Origin: Desulfobulbus propionicus
GTDB taxonomy: Bacteria; Desulfobacterota; Desulfobulbia; Desulfobulbales; Desulfobulbaceae
Assembly (NCBI GenBank): GCA_002748755.1
Contig: PDTD01000009.1
Coordinates: 62,001-126,000, forward strand
Reading direction: 5' to 3'
DNA: 64,000 bases
Below the pieces are notes generated by a model. It saw nothing but the letters and a program-made list of their open reading frames with translations. It was not told the origin of the DNA and did not search any database. The position numbers and the translations under genes were made by a program. Below are positions 19,201-28,297 of this stretch, one piece after another; the stretch's first letter is position 1, and every line of letters begins with the position of its first letter.

Positions 19201-21164
19201 CCAAAACCATCAGCGCTCTCTCCAGGTTAGCCTACCACCACTTGGTTAAGAACGACTACTACCGTGCTTATGACACCATACAAATCATCAGGGGGGAGGG
19301 CAGCAAACTCCCATTATTTGCAGCTTCCGAAACCGTTCGTCTGCATGGCCAGAAAGCTTTGGAACAAATCAGTACCGAGGAAATACTCAACAAACTTCTG
19401 ATGACCTTTCTCGGCAGTGACCCTGATCGTGAAAAGGCTGGCGGCATCCTCTCCACATTGGGCCGGATATCAATACAGTATCAACTGCAGTTCCTGATGG
19501 AAAGTAAAAGCAGATTTGAAAGAAAACTATTACTTGAGCTTATTCAGAATGCAGGGGAAAGCAGCAGGGATCTGCTGCTGAAACAGTTGGAACAACCCAA
19601 TCCATGGTACGCCGTACGAAACATTATCCATTTGTTGGGTGAAATTGGAGATCCGTCCATCCTCCTTAACCTCCAGCCACTCCTGTATCACCGTGATCTG
19701 CGGGTTCAAAAAGAAATACTGACGACCGCTGGCAAGATCGGGGGAACTGACATTCAAGGATTCCTCGTGCGTGCTCTTATCAGTGTTGACGATCTACTCA
19801 AGATCAAGGTGGCCTCGCTTATGGAACAATTTCCCGATGAAAAATACGTTCGCCACCTGACAGACCTTTTGGAAGGTACTGTACCATATAAAGGAAAAAA
19901 CGAGGACGCGCTCCAAGTAACCATCTGTCAGGCCCTGGCAGCGATCGGTTCTAGAAAGCCCATTGCATCCCTGCAAAGAGTGGCCCAAAGTAAAGGAGTT
20001 CTGGGCAAAGCCCCATATTCGGAAAGGGTACGCGCTGAAGCGGCAAAGACTGTACGGCTCTTACGAAAACCAGTGGCCCCCAAAAAATCTGCTGATGCAA
20101 AGCAGGGTAGTGCCGCTGTCATCTCAAACAATTCCACTCATCAGTCACCACCAAACGATAAAATAGACATGAATGAATTACACAACAAAGAACAGGCGAT
20201 TTTTACTCTTGCAAAAGAGGGCAAGGAAGAGGAAGCCAAAAAGATGCTCTTTGACCTCGTCGTAGCCATGGCCCGCCGGGGTGATTTTGAAAATGCCGAG
20301 CGACTTCGGGAACTTTTCTATGAAATCGATCCCATGGCATTAACCGAAATCATCCGTACCGGCGAAATAATCGAACAGGAAAAAGGCGGTGCAATTGATG
20401 AGGATGACTTAGAAACCTGGAGCGAACTCACTGACCAACTTACCACGGAAGAATTTCGGGCCATGTACCACGAGTTTCGCGAACGATCGTATGCTAGCGA
20501 AGAAACATTGGTACATCAAGGCGCCTTTCTCGATAACCTGTTTTTCATCAATCAGGGAAGCGTGAAAGTTTCCCATCTCATGGGCGCTAAAGAACTTTTT
20601 ATCACCAGCTTAAGCAGTGGCAAAATGGTTGGAGAAAGTTTTTTCAATCCCTCTGTATGGACGGTCAGCTTGACAGCCCTTACTCCGACAAGGGGATTCG
20701 AATTGCAACAGAGCAAGCTGGTCAAGTTGGAAGAGCAATTCCCAGGTCTGCGCAACAAGCTGGAGGCATTCTATAAGCAAAACAGTGACATCCCTGCCCT
20801 TATCCGTAAAAAAGGGCTGGAACGCCGCATGGGCCCTCGTTTCAAGGTTTCCAGAAAAATTCAGGTACAACCGCTGGACAAAACTGACAACCCCATCGGG
20901 AAAGGTTTTCGGGCCGAATTAGCTGATATCAGTAAAGGTGGGTTGGCCTTCCTTGTCCGAATCACCCGCAAGGAAAATACCAAACTGCTCCTGGGAAGAA
21001 GGATGCAGGTTATCCTGCCTGTAAGAGGAGAGGGAGAATACCTCTCTCTCAAAGGGACATCCATCGGCATTCAGCCCCACGATCTCCTTAACAGGGACTA
21101 CAGAGTCCACTTCTGGTTCATGGAACCCCTGACGGACAAGGCCATGCAGGGGATTCTGGGGTAG
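16224..21164 (+). CDS. Giant HEAT-repeat protein with cyclic-nucleotide-binding-like and PilZ domains
   Basis: 1646 residues, cytosolic (no signal peptide or membrane helix). Residues about 10-125 form an N-terminal domain (MRLYPTSNPQV, TLSLSDQIILVNGEPL) like that seen before HEAT arrays in other Desulfobacterota. Three homologous units of about 180 residues begin near 358, 538 and 716; each has LPENLLKRLQQPxWS-type, a helical core and FKGALGTQLYQEV-type segments. Helical linkers and HEAT-like repeats follow (about 1070-1250). A cNMP-binding-type beta barrel spans about 1410-1505 and a PilZ domain about 1530-1646, with RRMGPRFKVSR and DISKGG, the c-di-GMP binding pattern. It probably senses c-di-GMP and acts as a large scaffold, perhaps in motility, secretion or surface behaviour. 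The stop TAG overlaps a repeat end. Confidence 0.85.
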   Translation: MNSQPSAASSDNIAALVAFPQLLFSAMRSMRLYPTSNPQVIRNNQAAYTAFSQLLQQSTGKTVTLSLSDQIILVNGEPLPEKEQNLPQITGLIKFFNRLGVYSLTFTEEFTEQQCVAFITILSELLGQQNLDQPLERILMESTVSTVQVDTKIYVVLHQDEQVVKEDQVGLFNDDAMPVSEEELINYVLTQGKDHANLYGLAPERAESFLERLAEAAKEHNSPEKLYKAVFAFLESLGKDRDSLVHEQQLNTAASTIAGFDPSTLARFFSALPETKISDDILKTTIEKLPPLQLNRLLATLTAHLPSLSTKQEPDKLKVEKNRLLSRVIQLSDATDIKKNIAQNVDTHTLLVTPGTKLENLPENLLKRLQQPEWSASVLAKAIQQSVDPRLSQVQPGVPDTLASMLLSYETLLTKEQQAEVAMQAGTHLAQMDSPSLVRLINHRFKGALGTQLYQEVVEQMPEEQLNQTLEQLHGDQLEKMVTMLCIASQDVPTDKKDAPPALHRLLGSSKGNQVQALLDQNMDARNLLNTLQETPFAEHSSHLLKRLKDPGWSSSVLANAIQQAADPAINGDGRIDQVVCNRLVNYYEQLLDQERQKSVSALAGSKLATMEGMALANLLSHKFRGVFGKKLYQEVLARISDDQLEATVDTLTLRQINRLIAILASETDGGEDQRGHHKETTFLQRLTSTQKSPIIKQVFAQQLDAQLLSSGQTPVEHLPEQVKNRLQQPGWSSPVLVTAANLSVDPGLADTDTIDLKGFNQILTAYEILLNESKQQQVAISAGARIAEDLEEHELGLMLVQRYKGLFGEKLYTEVIKHLSDDKFERLAEQMERFATGQDMLPLQGVDEEVKEAYNNLMRTVREHKLRTVVEIQEKKLSQQEEKKLRHIAWAMEGLLKGNTKTLLSPTFCQALPAEILRFINQKEEGQADALLAQLAVAQQSKEKNLQANSMRTLAITAELLAENGQWSRLSRLLPALEQMLTSPEIDEESSTKTISALSRLAYHHLVKNDYYRAYDTIQIIRGEGSKLPLFAASETVRLHGQKALEQISTEEILNKLLMTFLGSDPDREKAGGILSTLGRISIQYQLQFLMESKSRFERKLLLELIQNAGESSRDLLLKQLEQPNPWYAVRNIIHLLGEIGDPSILLNLQPLLYHRDLRVQKEILTTAGKIGGTDIQGFLVRALISVDDLLKIKVASLMEQFPDEKYVRHLTDLLEGTVPYKGKNEDALQVTICQALAAIGSRKPIASLQRVAQSKGVLGKAPYSERVRAEAAKTVRLLRKPVAPKKSADAKQGSAAVISNNSTHQSPPNDKIDMNELHNKEQAIFTLAKEGKEEEAKKMLFDLVVAMARRGDFENAERLRELFYEIDPMALTEIIRTGEIIEQEKGGAIDEDDLETWSELTDQLTTEEFRAMYHEFRERSYASEETLVHQGAFLDNLFFINQGSVKVSHLMGAKELFITSLSSGKMVGESFFNPSVWTVSLTALTPTRGFELQQSKLVKLEEQFPGLRNKLEAFYKQNSDIPALIRKKGLERRMGPRFKVSRKIQVQPLDKTDNPIGKGFRAELADISKGGLAFLVRITRKENTKLLLGRRMQVILPVRGEGEYLSLKGTSIGIQPHDLLNRDYRVHFWFMEPLTDKAMQGILG

Positions 21165-21290
21165 CCCGGATTGCTCATGAACCTTGCGTCCCATTTGAGA
21201 AAAAAATAGATAAAAACAGGAATATGTGCTACCTGTTCGCGTTTTCAAATTTCGACAAAATGTTCACCAAAGGTCAGCTCATCCGTTCAG
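21162..21290 (-). repeat. Partial copy of the dispersed TIR element, reverse, supplying a stop codon
   Basis: The element end TAGCCCGGATTGCTCATG begins with the TAG that terminates the 1646-residue gene. It continues with TCCCATTTGAGAAAAAAATA, CAAATTTCGACAAAATG and GGTCAGCTCA, then decays. It occupies nearly half of the 290-bp gap to the primase-helicase gene. Confidence 0.75.
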
Positions 21291-21454
21291 GCTCAAAGCA
21301 GAGAAAAAGCATCCTTGATAAGACAATCACAGTGTAGGCGGAATGCTCTTGACGGTGCAAACGGTTTCTCCAATTCCCTGAGCGCAGCTTGCAAGGTGCA
21401 ATTCTTCACCAAGAGGGACCAGTTGCGAGCCAACGTACTTCACGAGGTGCTGCC

Positions 21455-23230
21455 ATGTCAGATATAATCAGCCGCTTCTACCGCACCCAGCTTTCTGGAG
21501 CTGTCAACAGCAGAAACGGTCTTCAGGCTCCCTGCCCTTTCTGTCGGCAGTTGAAGAGTTCACCGCGTGGATCAATAATAATATACCTGAACCCTGAGAG
21601 TTTTTTCCATGGCTATTTCCGCTGTTCCCTCAACTGTTCTCCCGGCGGCTTTCCCCTTCATTTTGGACGGTTGAGGCAACTGGATTTGAATCGGGTGCCG
21701 GGATATGACCCGGATCGGGAATACAGTGCCCGAATATCCGAGTTTCCAATAAAAAATATCAATCAAGATGTCCGTCAGTTTATCGACAAACTCACCGAAG
21801 AGCAGGAACAACTGTTTGCCCGCTCCAGGATCAAGCCGGATATCCTGCGCTCACAATGCATTGGCTTCAACGGCCGCTACCTGGTCTACCCATACCTACA
21901 GACCGACGGGAACTACTACAGCGCCCACTGCATCCACCCGGACAAGCCTGCTGATAGCTTCTGGTACGGAGATGACGCCTTTTCCAGACAAGGTTTTCGC
22001 CTCTTCAACAGCCCGGATATCGACCATTGCGAGAACGGTAGCCTGATTATCGTGGAGGGGGAACGGAACCTCCTGCTCCTGAAACAATTTGGTTTACCAG
22101 CCATAGCAGTACCCACGGCGGCGGAACTCGACCATATCCAGGCAGAGCAGCTCCAATACCTGCGAACCATTTTCCTCTGGATGGACAACTGTAAGGAATC
22201 CGAGGCAGCAGCACGGAGCTTTGCCACCCGGATCGGCTTCAAGGTCCGGCTGATCGAATGGGATACGGACAGCAAAAAAAACGAATCTCTTTGTACCCTG
22301 GCAGCTCGATGCCCCAAGAACCAGCTGCAACCGTTTTTGTTCACAAAAATACAACAATCCAAGGCTTTCAGCCCTTTTTCTTCACCAGGCAGGGAATATC
22401 ATCATTTCATGGATACCCTGTCCATGGAACAGGAAGGGGGCTTCAGCAAACTGAAATCAGGCTTTCCCGCACTGGACAGGGCATTGGGAACCATTCGCGG
22501 CATCAACATTTTAGGCGGTACCCCCAAAGCAGGAAAATCCTGTTTCCATATTCAAATCGCCACCCAGATGGCAGGGAATAAAGTCCCTGTGCTCTACTAT
22601 GACTTTGAAAACGGCCGCCAGAAAATCTACCTGCGTATCCTGGCACGACTGAGCAGAATACCCTCTGAGGTCATTGTCTCTGACCAGCGGACCCCGGAGC
22701 AGAATGCGACACTGGAAAGGGCACAGCGACAACTACAGGAACTGCTCCCCTGGTTCCGGGTGGTCAACGACCGTGCCCTTACCCCGGCACTCATGCGCAG
22801 GCATATTGATTTTCTACGCCACGAAACCAACAGCGATTACATCTGCATAGTCATAGACAGCCTGCACAAACTGCCATTTCAGGACATAACCAACATGCGC
22901 TCCGGCATAGATGGCTGGTTGAGACAGTTTGAGGCTCTCCGCGATGAGTACCAGGCATCATTTCTGATTATTTCTGAACTGACCAGAGGGGAAAACGGCC
23001 AGTTTGACCGGCAGCCTCGCCTCGGCTCTTTCAAGGGTTCCGGCGACATTGCCTACTCGGCCGACAACGCCATGCTCCTGCTACCTGACTGGGAACCCTT
23101 TGATGAAGGTGATCCGGCAACCCGAATCAACAACCTCTGGCTGGTTGCCAGCCGCGAACAAAGCCCGGGCAGGATAGGCGCCTATCGCCTGGATTATCCC
23201 TACTGGGGCTTTGTAGAACAGGAAGAGTAA
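21455..23230 (+). CDS. Primase-helicase-like protein (zinc finger, Toprim, RecA/DnaB-like ATPase)
   Basis: 591 residues. The domains follow phage T7 gp4/Twinkle order: a Cys4 zinc site (C27/C30 in CPFC, C57/C61 in CSLNC), a Toprim-like domain (SLIIVEGERN with E201, IFLWMDN with D244), and a RecA-fold ATPase with Walker A GGTPKAGKS (354-362) and Walker B ICIVIDSLHKLP, plus SELTRGENGQFDRQP and a late arginine-rich ASREQSPGR. It may synthesise primers and/or unwind DNA, but the Toprim acidic set looks reduced. The start at 21455 has GAGGTG seven bases upstream. No phage genes surround it, so it may be a domesticated replication protein. Confidence 0.8.
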   Translation: MSDIISRFYRTQLSGAVNSRNGLQAPCPFCRQLKSSPRGSIIIYLNPESFFHGYFRCSLNCSPGGFPLHFGRLRQLDLNRVPGYDPDREYSARISEFPIKNINQDVRQFIDKLTEEQEQLFARSRIKPDILRSQCIGFNGRYLVYPYLQTDGNYYSAHCIHPDKPADSFWYGDDAFSRQGFRLFNSPDIDHCENGSLIIVEGERNLLLLKQFGLPAIAVPTAAELDHIQAEQLQYLRTIFLWMDNCKESEAAARSFATRIGFKVRLIEWDTDSKKNESLCTLAARCPKNQLQPFLFTKIQQSKAFSPFSSPGREYHHFMDTLSMEQEGGFSKLKSGFPALDRALGTIRGINILGGTPKAGKSCFHIQIATQMAGNKVPVLYYDFENGRQKIYLRILARLSRIPSEVIVSDQRTPEQNATLERAQRQLQELLPWFRVVNDRALTPALMRRHIDFLRHETNSDYICIVIDSLHKLPFQDITNMRSGIDGWLRQFEALRDEYQASFLIISELTRGENGQFDRQPRLGSFKGSGDIAYSADNAMLLLPDWEPFDEGDPATRINNLWLVASREQSPGRIGAYRLDYPYWGFVEQEE

Positions 23231-23251
23231 TCTGACGTTGGACGCCATCCT

Positions 23252-24610
23252 TTAGTATTTCTCACTTTTCACGAAAGGTTCAGAAGGAATTCGGGATGGG
23301 CCGCATTGCAGCCACTGTTCAAGCAATGCTTGGGCGCGTTTTACCCGCCAAGGACCGCGATCTTTTTTGCGCATCTTCTTTTCAAGGGCAGGGAACAGCC
23401 CGAAATTGACATTGCTGGGCTGGAAATGTTGAGGATCGGACCGAGTCAGGTGAGTAATCAAAGCACCCAGGGCCGTCCCTGGGGGTGGCGGCTCAGAGAC
23501 CCGGCCCTGGAGAACCAAATCGGCACAGTTGATCCCGGCCAGCAAGCCCATGGCCATGGATTCCACATACCCCTCGACCCCGGCAAGCTGTCCGGTGATG
23601 AACAGGTCAGGACGTTTTCGCATTTGCAAGGAGGGCAATAAGAGGCGGGGGGCGCAGATAAAGGTGTTTCTGTGGATTGAGCCGAAACGAAGAAATTCTG
23701 CCTGGTCCAGCCCGGGAATGGCTTGGAAAACCTTTTTCTGGGCGGGATAGGTCAACTTGGTCTGAAACCCGACCAGGTTATACATGGTCCCTTCCCTATT
23801 TTCAGCTCGGAGCTGCACCACGGCATGGGGAAGCTTGCCGGTTTCAGGATGTGCCAGCCCCACTGGTTTCATGGGACCGAAGCGCAGTGTATCGGCTCCC
23901 CTGGCACACATGACCTCAATAGGAAGACAACCTTCAAAAAATTTGGCATGCTCAAACTCTTGCAAAGGCACGGTTTCACCAGCCGCTAGCAGGGTGATGA
24001 AATGCGCGTACTGCTCCCTGGACATAGGACAGTTGAGGTACTCGCCGGGATGCTCATCATCCCACCTGGATTTTCGATAGATAACTGACATATCCAGACT
24101 TTCAGCCGACACAATCGGGGCAATGGCATCGTAAAAAGCCAGTTGTTGACCGGTGAGCTTCTGCAAGTTTGCAGCCAGGGCATCTGAGGTCAGGGGGCCA
24201 GTCGCCAAAATAACAGGTTGCCGCCCTCCCGCATCCGGGAGTCTGCTGACCTCTTCCCGCTTAAGGGTGATACGATCATGCTGGGTTATCCTGGCTGTAA
24301 CCTGTTCGGAAAAGAGCTTCCTATCAACGGCCAAGGCTTGTCCAGCCGGGACCCGGGTAGCCTCAGCTACCTGCATAAGCAGGGAACCTGCCCGCCTCAT
24401 CTCCTGTTTCAACAAGCCCACAGCCGAACCCAGCCTATCTGAACGAAAGGAATTAGAACAGACCAGTTCTGCCAGTCCTGCACACTCGTGAGCCGGACTG
24501 AACAGCTTGGGTTTCATTTCAAAAAGTTGGACCTCTATACCCCTTGAGGCTACCTGCCAGGCAGCTTCGCATCCGGCCAGTCCACCGCCAATAACTGTTA
24601 CTGTATGCAT
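23252..24610 (-). CDS. trmFO: Methylenetetrahydrofolate-tRNA (uracil-5-)-methyltransferase TrmFO
   Basis: FAD- and folate-dependent enzyme making m5U54 in the T-loop of tRNA. It has 452 residues. The dinucleotide-binding motif [14 protein letters not shown] is at the N-terminus; [27 protein letters not shown], and [20 protein letters not shown] with [11 protein letters not shown] are family marks. Its ATG overlaps the TAA of the upstream 3D lipoprotein gene by one base, so translation is probably coupled. Confidence 0.96.
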   Translation of the reverse strand: MHTVTVIGGGLAGCEAAWQVASRGIEVQLFEMKPKLFSPAHECAGLAELVCSNSFRSDRLGSAVGLLKQEMRRAGSLLMQVAEATRVPAGQALAVDRKLFSEQVTARITQHDRITLKREEVSRLPDAGGRQPVILATGPLTSDALAANLQKLTGQQLAFYDAIAPIVSAESLDMSVIYRKSRWDDEHPGEYLNCPMSREQYAHFITLLAAGETVPLQEFEHAKFFEGCLPIEVMCARGADTLRFGPMKPVGLAHPETGKLPHAVVQLRAENREGTMYNLVGFQTKLTYPAQKKVFQAIPGLDQAEFLRFGSIHRNTFICAPRLLLPSLQMRKRPDLFITGQLAGVEGYVESMAMGLLAGINCADLVLQGRVSEPPPPGTALGALITHLTRSDPQHFQPSNVNFGLFPALEKKMRKKDRGPWRVKRAQALLEQWLQCGPSRIPSEPFVKSEKY

Positions 24611-25128
24611 TACTCAAACTCGACTGCCAGCCTCTGTCTCCCCCATTCCAAGGCGTCGCTGTGGGAACTGAAATACAAATCCAGCCTGTCTGGTCCTTTG
24701 ATAGCACTACCACGGTCCTCTACCACACCCCATCCATAACCGGGTACATACATGCGTGTACCAAAAGGATAGTAGTCTGTATCTGCGGCAATGGTCCCGT
24801 CTTGTTGCAGCCAAAGCCAGGGGAAAAACAGGCGAAAGGGGATCATCCAGGGATGGACAAGACTGTCTTGGGAAAAAAGACCTGGCTGCGGCTCTACCGG
24901 GTCGGTATTCGCCGCTGTTTTACCCGAATAGGGGGCACCCTTTCTTTGTCCGGCGCTCACATAACGGTTCCAGAAATCAAGTTTCAGGTAGCGCCAGCTC
25001 CCTCGCTCCCATGAGCAGCATTGACCACAGCCACAGTAGGCAGTGGTCTCCATCATCCGCGTTGTAGGGGCCGCGCAGCCGCTAACAACAAGAAGCAAAA
25101 AAAGACATAATCGTTGCAACGGCTTCAT
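24610..25128 (-). CDS. 3D-domain (YuiC/MltA-like) lipoprotein
   Basis: 172 residues with a type II signal (LLLVVSGC, lipidated Cys at about 18). The mature protein ends in a 3D domain, a double-psi beta barrel related to MltA lytic transglycosylases: [18 protein letters not shown] and [11 protein letters not shown] contain the three aspartates. It probably cleaves or binds peptidoglycan in the periplasm. A Cys-rich segment just after the N-terminus (AYCGCGQCC) is typical of this subfamily. It is followed by trmFO with a one-base overlap, and its leader holds interleaved inverted repeats (25153-25199). Confidence 0.85.
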   Translation of the reverse strand: MKPLQRLCLFLLLVVSGCAAPTTRMMETTAYCGCGQCCSWERGSWRYLKLDFWNRYVSAGQRKGAPYSGKTAANTDPVEPQPGLFSQDSLVHPWMIPFRLFFPWLWLQQDGTIAADTDYYPFGTRMYVPGYGWGVVEDRGSAIKGPDRLDLYFSSHSDALEWGRQRLAVEFE

Positions 25129-25152
25129 GGGAATACATGGGAAAAGAGGAAA

Positions 25153-25199
25153 GGACGTCTACCCCGCCTGCCTTCTCCTGACAGACGTCCGCAGGCGGG
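25153..25199 (-). promoter_or_regulatory. Interleaved inverted repeats in the leader of the 3D lipoprotein gene
   Basis: On the plus strand the order is GGACGTCT (25153-25160), CCCGCCTGC (25163-25171), AGACGTCC (25183-25190), GCAGGCGGG (25191-25199). The first pairs with the third (8 bp) and the second with the fourth (9 bp), an A-B-A'-B' layout. In the minus-strand leader RNA, 25-70 bases before the start, it could form a pseudoknot or two mutually exclusive hairpins. No T-run follows, so it is not a plain terminator. Confidence 0.45.
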
Positions 25200-25280
25200 A
25201 TATACCATATTATGCTGCCATCAAGCCCTCCGAACACCAGCACAGTACGCGGAGAGGAAGTGGGAAGATTCCATCGCACA

Positions 25281-26567
25281 TCAATAGCGATAATAATCAG
25301 GCTTAAAAGGACCTTGTACAGGAACCCCGATATAATCGGCCTGCTCCTGGGTTAATGTTGTCAGGTGGACGCCAATTTTCTTCAGGTGCAGCATGGCCAC
25401 CCGTTCGTCCAGTTCCTTGGGCAGGAAATAAACCTTTTTCTCATACTTGCCGGGATTGTTCCATAACTCGATCTGAGCAAGGACCTGATTGGTAAAAGAG
25501 TTGCTCATAACAAAACTGGGATGACCAGTTGCGCATCCCAGGTTGACCAACCGCCCTTCAGCCAGGACAATGATTCGTTTACCGTCTGGAAAGATTACAT
25601 GGTCCACCTGGGGTTTGATATTCTCCCATTCCAAATCCCGAATCCCGGCAATGTCGATCTCTGAATCAAAATGACCTATATTGCAAACAATGGCTTGGTC
25701 TTTCATGACATCCATATGCGCCCGGGTAAGGACATGCACATTCCCTGTGGCTGTAACAAAAATATCGCCCAGGACAGCAGCTTCATCCATGGTGACCACA
25801 CGGTAGCCTTCCATGGCAGCCTGCAAGGCGCAGATGGGATCTATTTCCGTCACCAGGACTGAAGCCCCCATTCCCCGGAAGGCCTGGGCACACCCTTTAC
25901 CAACATCCCCGTAACCAGCCACCACGGCGACCTTGCCTGCCACCATGATATCCGTCCCCCGTTTGATACCGTCAAGCAGTGACTCCCGGCAACCATACAG
26001 GTTATCGAATTTAGATTTGGTGACCGAGTCATTGACGTTAAAGGCAGGCGCTAAGAGCTTACCGTCTCGGGCCATCTCATTGAGGCGCAGAACACCAGTG
26101 GTCGTTTCTTCGGATATGCCCCGGACCGCCTGCATCATCTCGGGATACTTTTGATGCATAATCAGGGTCAAATCGCCACCATCATCCAGCAGCATATTGG
26201 GTGTCCAGCCGTCTGGTCCCTTGATGGTCTGGTCAATGCACCACCAGAATTCTTCTTCGGTTTCCCCTTTCCAGGCAAAGGTGGGTATACCAGCAGCTGC
26301 TACCGCGGCAGCAGCATGATCCTGGGTGGAAAAAATATTGCAGGAAGACCAACGCAGCTCCGCTCCCAAAGCTACCAAAGTTTCCATAAGCACCGCAGTC
26401 TGAATAGTCATATGCAGGCACCCGGCAATGCGTGCACCCTCCAATGGTTTCTGGCCAGCATACTCTTCCCGTAAAGCCATGAGACCAGGCATTTCAGTCT
26501 CTGCAATGGCGATTTCCTTTCTTCCCCAGGCGGACAGATTACTATCCGCTACTTTATAATCAGTCAT
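25281..26567 (-). CDS. ahcY: Adenosylhomocysteinase
   Basis: NAD-dependent hydrolysis of S-adenosylhomocysteine to adenosine and homocysteine in the activated methyl cycle. It has 428 residues, the shorter class without the 40-residue insertion. Motifs: [22 protein letters not shown], the NAD-binding [17 protein letters not shown], and the C-terminal PFKPDYYRY. It is 27 bp downstream of metK on the same strand, pairing SAM synthesis with SAH removal. Confidence 0.97.
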   Translation of the reverse strand: MTDYKVADSNLSAWGRKEIAIAETEMPGLMALREEYAGQKPLEGARIAGCLHMTIQTAVLMETLVALGAELRWSSCNIFSTQDHAAAAVAAAGIPTFAWKGETEEEFWWCIDQTIKGPDGWTPNMLLDDGGDLTLIMHQKYPEMMQAVRGISEETTTGVLRLNEMARDGKLLAPAFNVNDSVTKSKFDNLYGCRESLLDGIKRGTDIMVAGKVAVVAGYGDVGKGCAQAFRGMGASVLVTEIDPICALQAAMEGYRVVTMDEAAVLGDIFVTATGNVHVLTRAHMDVMKDQAIVCNIGHFDSEIDIAGIRDLEWENIKPQVDHVIFPDGKRIIVLAEGRLVNLGCATGHPSFVMSNSFTNQVLAQIELWNNPGKYEKKVYFLPKELDERVAMLHLKKIGVHLTTLTQEQADYIGVPVQGPFKPDYYRY

Positions 26568-26594
26568 ACCATACTCCTCGTATTCCAGTCTCTG

Positions 26595-27758
26595 TTAGAC
26601 ACCCGCAGCATCCTTGAGTGCCTCGGCCTTGTCTGTTTTTTCCCAGGTAAACTCTGGCAGTTCCCTGCCGAAATGTCCATAAGCGGCTGTTTTTGCGTAG
26701 ATGGGGCGCAAAAGATCAAGCTGTTGAATAATAGCCTTGGGCCGCAGATCAAACACCTGCCGGACAACCTGGACTAAACGGCTTTCATCAATTGTTCCAG
26801 TGCCGAATGTTTTTATATTGATGGACACCGGCTGGGAAATACCAATGGCATACGCAACCTGTACCTCGACCTCAGTTGCCAGACCGGCTGCAACAATATT
26901 CTTGGCCACATACCTGCCCATATAGGAAGAGGAGCGATCCACCTTGGATGGATCCTTACCAGAGAAAGCCCCGCCGCCATGGGAACCACGACCACCGTAA
27001 GAATCAACGATAATCTTACGTCCGGTTACTCCGCAATCACCCACTGGTCCGCCGATAACAAAGCGTCCCGTCGGGTTGATAAAAAATTTGGTTTTATCAT
27101 CAAGCATCTCACCGGGCAGAATAGGCTTGATAATCTCTTCAATAACGGCTTCTTGCAGGTCTTTGTGCGCAACATCAGGAGAATGTTGCGTGGAAAGGAC
27201 CACAGCCTCAATGCGTTTGGGGGTATTATCTTCGTATTCAATGGTCACCTGGCTTTTGGCATCAGGTCGCAGCCAAGGAAGAATGCCTGCCTTGCGCACA
27301 GTAGCCTGCTGCTGGACCAGTCTGTGGGCATAGGTAATAGGCATGGGCATGAGCACATCGGTTTCCGAGCAGGCATACCCAAACATAAGTCCCTGGTCAC
27401 CGGCCCCCTGATCCAGATCAATGCCAGTTCCTTCGTCAACGCCTATGGCTATATCCGCCGATTGCTTATCAATGGAGGTCAGGACTGCGCAGGACTGCCA
27501 ATCAAACCCCATATCAGAAGAATTGTAGCCAATATCGCGAATGGTTTCACGTACGATATTGGGCATATCGACCCAGGCCGAGGTCGTAATCTCGCCGGCA
27601 ATCAGGGCCATACCCGTTGTTACCAGGCTCTCGCAGGCCACCCGGGCGTGTTTGTCCTGCTCCAAAATCGCATCCAGGATATGATCGGATATCTGGTCTG
27701 CTACTTTATCAGGATGTCCTTCGGAAACTGATTCCGAGGTAAACAGATGACTCGACAT
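26595..27758 (-). CDS. metK: S-adenosylmethionine synthetase
   Basis: Makes SAM from ATP and methionine. It has 387 residues. Motifs: [54 protein letters not shown], and the C-terminal [18 protein letters not shown]. Shine-Dalgarno AGAGGA lies upstream. I looked for a SAM or SAH riboswitch in the 5' leader and saw no match to the consensus types I know. Confidence 0.98.
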   Translation of the reverse strand: MSSHLFTSESVSEGHPDKVADQISDHILDAILEQDKHARVACESLVTTGMALIAGEITTSAWVDMPNIVRETIRDIGYNSSDMGFDWQSCAVLTSIDKQSADIAIGVDEGTGIDLDQGAGDQGLMFGYACSETDVLMPMPITYAHRLVQQQATVRKAGILPWLRPDAKSQVTIEYEDNTPKRIEAVVLSTQHSPDVAHKDLQEAVIEEIIKPILPGEMLDDKTKFFINPTGRFVIGGPVGDCGVTGRKIIVDSYGGRGSHGGGAFSGKDPSKVDRSSSYMGRYVAKNIVAAGLATEVEVQVAYAIGISQPVSINIKTFGTGTIDESRLVQVVRQVFDLRPKAIIQQLDLLRPIYAKTAAYGHFGRELPEFTWEKTDKAEALKDAAGV

Positions 27759-28155
27759 ATGCTTTTCCTCTCGTTTAAAAAAATATTAAAATCGGCGTCT
27801 CAATCAAGAGCTGATGGTACACTTGCAGGCACTCTATGCCAGATGTGGGAAACAGTACAATTCGGTCTCAATTCCTGAAGATACAACCATCGTCTTGGGC
27901 ACAAACTGTACCCCAACGGTATACGCAAACAGGTGCAGATTGTCCTGTTGATGTATAGGTATACACCTGAGAAACCATGTAGAATTGCTCCTTCTAAATT
28001 ATTGAGTCTACACCTCCCTTTCGGAATATTCAAGGTCATCTTGCACAATATGCAGTCCGAGAGGGCGGTGCTGCCGACCACAATAACAGCCCGACCACGG
28101 ATTCTTGATCCACAGAGTACCTGTTTTACTTGTTGCCCCAAACCAGTCTGACTGC
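27759..28155. other. Intergenic region upstream of metK
   Basis: About 400 bp with no convincing gene. It must hold the metK promoter. A 113-codon minus-strand open frame lies here, but its composition is not protein-like. I see no riboswitch I can name. Confidence 0.5.
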
Positions 28156-28227
28156 TAGCCCGGATTGCTCATCAGCTCAGTCTTTTTTCTCAGATGAGAC
28201 AAAATGTTCATGAAAAATAAGGGTTAC
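28156..28227 (+). repeat. Internally deleted copy of the dispersed TIR element (both ends kept)
   Basis: Only about 72 bp. The left end TAGCCCGGATTGCTCATCAG is joined to CTTTTTTCTCAGATGAGACA and the right end TTCATGAAAAATAAGGGTTA. This is the shape of a deletion derivative and helps define both termini. It lies between metK and the DUF362 gene. Confidence 0.75.
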
Positions 28228-28297
28228 CTGCCCTCACATACTGCGCAAACCCCTCGGGGAACCCGTGTATGCACACAGACTTTGTATCCGCGTAGGT

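Noticed and set aside
27759-28155. SAM or SAH riboswitch upstream of metK-ahcY
   Set aside because: I compared the leader with the core motifs of SAM-I, SAM-II and SAH classes from memory and found no match.
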